64,000 nucleotides of DNA from Tetracentron sinense (lineage: Eukaryota > Streptophyta > Magnoliopsida > Trochodendrales > Trochodendraceae). Position 1 is the stretch's first letter. Each line of letters opens with the position of its first letter. The notes under the pieces were generated by a model. It searched no databases and was not told where the DNA came from. It saw only the letters and a program-made list of their open reading frames with translations. The stretch spans positions 43,404,875-43,468,874 of the forward strand of contig CM026561.1 of NCBI GenBank assembly GCA_015143295.1. Direction: 5' to 3'. Positions 59,101 to 64,000 of this stretch are shown here, one piece after another. Position numbers and translations under genes: made by a program.

Positions 59101-62100
59101 ATTTATTCTTAATTTTTTGTTCCTTAAAGTTTCATCTTATATTTCCAAAGTTTTCTTAATATTTTTTGCATTTCCTTAAATTTTTATAGTATTTCCTTGG
59201 ACTTACTTCAACTTACTCAAAACATTTCCATTTCCCTAGTGGCCGAAGTTTACTTTGACACCAAAGTTTAAAACCTTGCCTACAGAAACGATCGTTAGAC
59301 ATTGAAGTTACCTACTGAAGGTCTTCAGAGAATTAAATGGTAATTAATTAAATGAATAAAAAATTCTTGAATGATTGAGAGAGTTGGAAGGTGGGGGAAA
59401 AATTAGTTTTTGGTTTCTCATTTTCTACAAAAGATTCTCTTTTCAAAGAGTGGGACTCCTTCATCAAGCCGAGAATGCCTGAAGGGTTGCTGAGACACTC
59501 AGTACAATAAAGTTTCCATAAAGGGGCATTGATTAATAATTTGGACAAAGAAGAACAGAGGTTGACAGTTGGCATGTTTCGCTTTCTTCTTTGTAACCAT
59601 AAAAAAGGAAACCAAAAGAAGACAAATGTTAAACTTGCCCCAAGTAAAGGACCACAATGCCCACATGCATACTACATGTACAAACTCCATTTTCTCTCTC
59701 TGCTGAAACTGAGTTTGCAGGGTATACGAAATATTAAGTAAATTAAAATGTGTTGGGTAGTTAAAACCTTATCAAACACATCCGATGATCCGACGAGGGT
59801 ATGAATTATGAAGTGCATTTAGTCCCATTCAATGAGGTTGAGGAGTCTCCGATCAAATATGAGGCTGAGGAGTCTAACTATCTTTGGAGAGCAAAGTCCA
59901 CCCTAGCATTTCACAGCAGTCTGAATGATTCATACAGCTATTTCCATTTCATCCCTTAATGTCACTTATTGCACAAATATACACTGATGGAAACGCACAC
60001 AGCTGTCATGGTCTGGAGTTTCCGTGTGCTGCCAGTATCGAAAAACCTTCTGAAAGACAGAAACTATGACATGGTTTACAAAATTGTTGTCATATTATAT
60101 ATGGTTTTGATTTTATGACCACTTCAAGTATAGTTTGTATGTGTGAAAATTTTTGTGTTTTAATTTCTCCCACTGACTGATTAAATTGTGATTGTCAATG
60201 ATTTGACAGTCTTTCCACTTTAAGCTTGACTTATTGCAACCTCGTTTTTAATGTGCAGAAGTATGAAGGGTATCCATCAGGTTCAATGGTTGACTTTGCG
60301 TGTGATCTCGATGGTTTTCCAATATTTGCTGTCAGTAACCTGGCAGTTCATACAAAGGTTTGCACATAGTGATGAAACTTGTTCACATATGCCTTTTAAA
60401 TTGGACATATATTTTGATCAGGACATTAGACGGCCATCCTCCGCCCCAGTACTATGTGAAGTGCTGTACTCCTGGATCATTAGGGGGGTTGGATCCACAA
60501 TTCGACAGGATCCACTAGGTGATCTCCTTGGTGAAAAGTTGAGTGGATTAGATGATCCCGTTCAATCTGTCTTACTCTGTTGGACAGCCAGAAAAAGAAA
60601 ATAGGCAGAATGTTCTTCAGAAGAAAAGAAGTGTTCATTGTGCTGAATATTAGGATATCATCTGCCTTGGACATATTTTAGGTGTAGCTTATTGAATGCT
60701 GGATCTGTCCCTTTGCATGTACGTCACATATACATTATAGGTAGGTTGGATAGGAGTCAAAACTCAAAAGTGTGGGTATCCTGGCTTATGTATTCTTCTT
60801 CTTGAAAAAAACATGTATTCTTCTTCAGCACATGTCACTGGCTCACTGCTTCCCTTTGTCTTCCTGAGAAATAATTGGATTAAGACTTTTTTTTTAAAAT
60901 ATATAATTCCTCTGAAACCTTACGCTTTTCTTTTGTCTTATTTGGTGTAAAAATTTGATTCTCCTGAAGGCCCGCTAGTTTTCTGAAGATTTGTTGGTGT
61001 GTGCAGGATCTGTTAGCTAATCCTAAATGCTCATTGCTGGTAGCAAAGGATCCTGAGGATAGGACTGATTTAATAATCACCCTTCATGGTGATGCTATTT
61101 CTGTATGTTCATTCTTCTCTGTGCTGTATAGTTTCTCAAGCGATGTTCATTCTGTTAGTTATATATCTATTTCTTTTTCTTGCTTGTGGTGATGTGTTTA
61201 CCTTGTCATCGAACATTAACCGATCCTTTTTAGTTTCTTCTTTACACTTTTGAGCTTCAAAGTTTGGATTGACATTTTCTCAATATGGATTGTCCTCCAG
61301 GTCTCTGAAAAAGATAGAGAATCTGTGCGTACTGCGTACTTGAGAAGGCATCCCGATGCATTCTGGGTAATTTCCTTCTCTTCTCGTATAACATATTTTT
61401 CCATTCATTAGCACTACATTCTACTATTTGGTTCCATAACGAAAGCTTTCCAAACTGAAGGTTGACTTTGGTGATTTCCATTTTATGCGCATTGAACCAA
61501 AAGTTGTGCGATATGTATCTGGGGTTGCAACTGCTTTATTGGGTTCAGGAGGTATGAGTGACATCTTGAGTTAATTCTAGCAATCTCTTTACCCTGTTTC
61601 TAGGTTATTTCAAGTCCTGAAATCCTTAGTATAGAAAACCAATAGATTTCCTGTTTCCCCTCTCTCTTAATTACAGAGTGGGGGTGCTCATGGATGCTAC
61701 TGCTGCTAGTTTTTAGTTGTATAAAATTTTGCAGCACAGAACGCCTACACATTATATTCTCTCTTTCCATGCCTCACGGTCACGGATTTGTCTTGTGTCT
61801 CTTGACTAGCTTTGTTTTACTTCCAGAATTTACCAAAGAGGACTACAAAGCTGCACAAGTTGATCCAATATCTCAGTTTGCAATTCCTGTCACGGTACTA
61901 GCACTAGTATAGTCTCTTTGTGCTATATTATTTTCCACTTACTTTTAACCTTGAATGTTTTGATATTTTCTCACCTGAATTCTATCTGTTTGTCAGTCTC
62001 ACATGAATAAAGATCATGCAGAAGATACCAAGGCAATTGTGCAGCACTCAACATCTATTCCGGTAATCTAGAAAATTCTTTAAACGTACCATTTTCATAG

Positions 62101-62266
62101 TAACCCAAGAACAGGGAGTTATTATCTAATTTCTGACATTTTATGTAGATATTTCATATGGAGTTTAGGGAAGATCATTCCTAAAGTACATAGATTCTCT
62201 ATGGTCATTTATGAAGAAGTTTGCTGTATGGTTATCATTCTGAAGAACATGGCCACTAACAAACAC

Positions 62267-62303
<37 letters not shown>

Positions 62304-64000
62304 TAGGGAAGGGATCAAGGGACATATGAGATAAAACATATATCTTCACATATGCTTGTAGTTGTAGGATCTAGAGATCTAACGATTGCAATCACAATAC
62401 CTTTTATATGGGAGAGGGTATTTTGGGAAATGTATATTTTTAAAAAACAGTCTCCTCCTTAATCGGGACAGTTTCCACTCTCTCTCTCTCTCTTTCTCTC
62501 TGCAGCATATATATTCTAAGCTTCTTCATCCGAATTCCGATGACTTTCCTAAAAATGGTCGGAAAGAAAAAGTGTATTGGATTACACAGTTGTATTAGGT
62601 TTCTATTAATTGATGGTTTCTCAAAATAAAATTCATATAATGTATAATATAATAATAAATCAGGAAAAAGAGGAAGTTAATGGCTACATCCAGTTTACAA
62701 AGATAGACTACAAAAGGCGGACCGAATCTCATATTTTATTGTTGAGGAACTGAGAAGGTAATGGTGGAGAAATGGACACGACTGGCGCACACAAGGCATA
62801 CTTATGGGCCTATGGCTCCATTTAACATATTGCTAAACCTTGAAAGTGACTATTAAAATCCCCACTAAGGTCTGACAAGATGTATAGAGATTTATGGCTT
62901 CAAGCAGTTCTAGCCGAATCCCTTTCTGTGTAACCAAGATATAGATTGTAAGAGACAATATGGTGGCAAGGTTTTAGGGAGATATCAACCATCTGTTGTA
63001 GAGTTAGAAAATTGAGAATTCTTAAGGTCATTATCAAGCCTCCCAACTGTGTTTGCCTAACCACTTCGTTAGATTTAGGATGTTTTGATAAATGTGGTCA
63101 ACTGGGTTGACTGTAATTGGTTTCTATATGAATCTGGATTCTGAGATTTCATGGACATTCTCGTGTTTGGGTTTGCTTTCTGTCATATTTTCTGCTATGT
63201 TTTTTTTGTTATGAAAATCTTGAATTTTGTTTTTTTTTTGGGATATTGATGTTCTTGTTGTCTGCAAAGTTCATCTTGCTTCTTGGTGTCAATACAATTT
63301 AATGGAGTCGGACTATAATGGAAGGCAATGCTATTTCTACCCCTTAATGTAATTGTTGTGGGTAACAATCATAAGGGAAGTTAGATATACATTCTCTGGA
63401 TAATTGATAAATTAAAGAAGTAAAAAGCATGGATTCTTTCACAAGAGATTTGGAGATCCTGCAATATCTGCAAGGCAAAGATTTTTTTTTTAATTCCTAA
63501 AGTGTCCTTCTATGCATAAAAAGTGGTTCCATAATGGCCATTGGATCTAGGATCTAATGGTGTTGTGCATGTGTGAATATATATGTTCTTTTTTATATGT
63601 CTCCGGATCCCTTCCCATATATATATATTTATATATAACCCAAAGTACATAAATCCTCTCTGACCATTTACGAGGAAGTTTGTGTATCATTACCATTCTG
63701 AAAAGTACATGACTATTAGACACACACATGTATACTTATCTACGGTATCCTGGATGTATCAATGAGGTTAGTAAGGTTCCAAGGAAGTGACCCAAATCCA
63801 AGCATGAAATTAGATCAGTCACTTTTTTATCGCTGAAGGGCCACCATAGTGCTCTTGGAAAATTTTAAGACCTTGGAGGAGCTAAAGCTTCCGCTTTGGT
63901 CTAATCTTTGATGCCACCGGCTCAGTGAAAAACCTTAGGATATGCTCTTGCTACCCCATAAGAGTCCTAGACCCTCTTACAGGCAAAAGCAGGATTCTGA
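55976..64000 (+). CDS. Chloroplast PPOX-like FMN split-barrel/DUF2470 protein, 3' end outside window
   Basis: Nine exons: 55976-56155, 56436-56498, 56623-56709, 60259-60357, 61007-61102, 61301-61366, 61461-61551, 61827-61894 and 61997-62062. They join in frame to 272 residues, with GT-AG introns (introns 3 and 9 are large). Residues 1 to about 57 are a Ser/Arg-rich chloroplast transit peptide. From about 85 on comes the pyridoxamine-phosphate-oxidase-type split barrel (SGSMVDFACDLDGFPIFAVS, LAVHTKDLLANPKCSLLVAK, FMRIEPKVVRYVSG). SHMNKDHAED at 251-260 opens the HugZ-like DUF2470 domain. This matches the Arabidopsis At3g21140/At1g51560 family (about 385 aa); relatives bind flavin or heme. The substrate is not known from sequence. 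About 110 C-terminal residues should lie beyond 64000. The start is the first in-frame ATG; a second is at 56129. Confidence 0.93.
56436..56498 (+). CDS. PPOX-like exon 2
   Basis: Residues 61-81, TVSSGDVNSDANVFQLIQVH then Q. Acceptor CATCTAG, donor GTACAT. Confidence 0.92.
56623..56709 (+). CDS. PPOX-like exon 3
   Basis: Residues 82-110, EAAARLPPVEEVRTVLDRC..., start of the split barrel. Acceptor GTTACAG, donor GTATTC. Confidence 0.93.
57459..59278. mobile_element. hAT-like element (TTTCC family) in intron 3 of PPOX-like gene
   Basis: 1,820 bp; ends CACGGTTTAAAATCT and (reverse complement) CAAGGTTTTAAACTTT. Subterminal stretches are full of ATTTCC words. The 8-bp flanks CCTTTCGG / CCTACAGA agree only partly, so the TSD is uncertain. 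No transposase coding. Confidence 0.65.
59279..60258 (+). other. Intron 3 right part of PPOX-like gene
   Basis: No element or coding recognised before exon 4. Confidence 0.5.
60259..60357 (+). CDS. PPOX-like exon 4
   Basis: Residues 111-143, KYEGYPSGSMVDFACDLDGF to AVHTK. Acceptor GTGCAG, donor GTTTGC. Confidence 0.93.
61007..61102 (+). CDS. PPOX-like exon 5
   Basis: Residues 144-175, DLLANPKCSLLVAKDPEDRT to GDAIS. Acceptor GTGCAG, donor GTATGT. Confidence 0.93.
61301..61366 (+). CDS. PPOX-like exon 6
   Basis: Residues 176-197, VSEKDRESVRTAYLRRHPDA then FW. Acceptor CTCCAG, donor GTAATT. Confidence 0.93.
61461..61551 (+). CDS. PPOX-like exon 7
   Basis: Residues 198-227 and first base of 228, VDFGDFHFMRIEPKVVRYVS... 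Acceptor is the unusual ACTGAAG; donor GTATGA, phase 1. Confidence 0.92.
61827..61894 (+). CDS. PPOX-like exon 8
   Basis: Completes Glu228, then residues 229-250, FTKEDYKAAQVDPISQFAIP then VT. Acceptor TTCCAG, donor GTACTA. Confidence 0.92.
61997..62062 (+). CDS. PPOX-like exon 9
   Basis: Residues 251-272, SHMNKDHAEDTKAIVQHSTS then IP, start of DUF2470. Acceptor TGTCAG, donor GTAATC. The next exon (expected ESALMLDLDSLG-like) is not found up to 64000. Confidence 0.92.
62180..62271. repeat. Direct repeat flanking TIR element, left
   Basis: CTAAAGTACATAGATTCTC to AACAAACACACAAAT resembles 63637-63730 with roughly 20 percent differences. Confidence 0.75.
62262..62301. repeat. (AT)n microsatellite
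   Basis: About 20 AT units next to the left end of the TIR element; a shorter AT run lies at its right end. Confidence 0.9.
62306..63616. mobile_element. Non-autonomous TIR element in intron 9
   Basis: 1,311 bp; TIRs start GGGAAGGGATC and continue about 75 bp with mismatches (GGGACATATGAGATAAAACA against GGAGACATATAAAAAAGAAC, later GGATCTAGAGATCTAACG). It inserted in (AT)n, so the TSD is masked. No coding of note. Superfamily uncertain, perhaps Mutator-like. Confidence 0.75.
63637..63730. repeat. Direct repeat flanking TIR element, right
   Basis: Partner of 62180-62271: AAAGTACATAAATCCTCTC, later GAGGAAGTTTGTGTATCATT and CATTCTGAAAAGTACATGAC. Confidence 0.75.

Noticed and set aside
62063..64000. 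Next exon of the PPOX-like gene inside the window
   Set aside because: No frame resembling the expected ESALMLDLDSLG-type continuation was found, so the exon is probably beyond base 64000.

Overview
This is a transposon-rich nuclear window from a flowering plant. Two spliced plant genes carry GT-AG introns, and the LTR retrotransposons, LINE and SINE remnants, MITEs and TATA-containing LTRs are all of plant type. The very long, TE-filled introns suggest a large genome; I cannot name the species. The best matches I recall for the two host genes are Arabidopsis At2g23940 (TMEM208/SND2 type) and the At3g21140/At1g51560 chloroplast PPOX-like family.

Layout. Bases 1-2595 hold two LTR fragments in opposite orientation. 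Bases 4043-8130 are a solo LTR with another solo LTR inside it, each with a perfect 5-bp target-site duplication (TSD). Bases 8864-12590 hold a SINE, a large palindrome split by a 70-bp mini-MITE, a decayed L1-type LINE and a Mutator-like MITE. Bases 12985-46409 are one small gene of five exons (173 aa, TMEM208 family) stretched over 33.4 kb. Intron 1 (16.0 kb) holds a complete but defective Athila-type Ty3 element, a truncated SINE, a LINE-derived tandem array and a nested hAT-like element. Intron 2 (14.0 kb) holds a decayed Ty1/copia element, which contains a 4-kb solo LTR, which in turn contains a second copy of the hAT-like element. Intron 3 (2.8 kb) is about 80 percent hAT-like elements nested in one another. 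Bases 46410-55975 are intergenic, with several MITEs, a Mutator-like element built on a six-copy tandem array, and tRNA-derived SINE remnants. Bases 55976 to the window end carry the first nine exons of a chloroplast FMN-binding split-barrel/DUF2470 gene that continues past base 64000.

The most unusual signal is a set of hAT-like TIR elements (ends near CANNG, 8-bp TSDs). Each is crowded near its ends with its own short motif in both orientations: GATACG, CCGG, ATCGATA, GGCG, CTCG or TTTCC. They lie in introns of both genes. In intron 3, two different members sit in the same octamer (GTTTAAAA), four bases from each end of one host element, in mirror-image positions. A second recurrent signal is arrays of GATCGATC-type palindromes inside several otherwise unrelated LTR elements.

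All calls come from reading the sequence by eye. Superfamily names rest on TSD length, terminal motifs and recognisable protein motifs. No alignment or database search was run.
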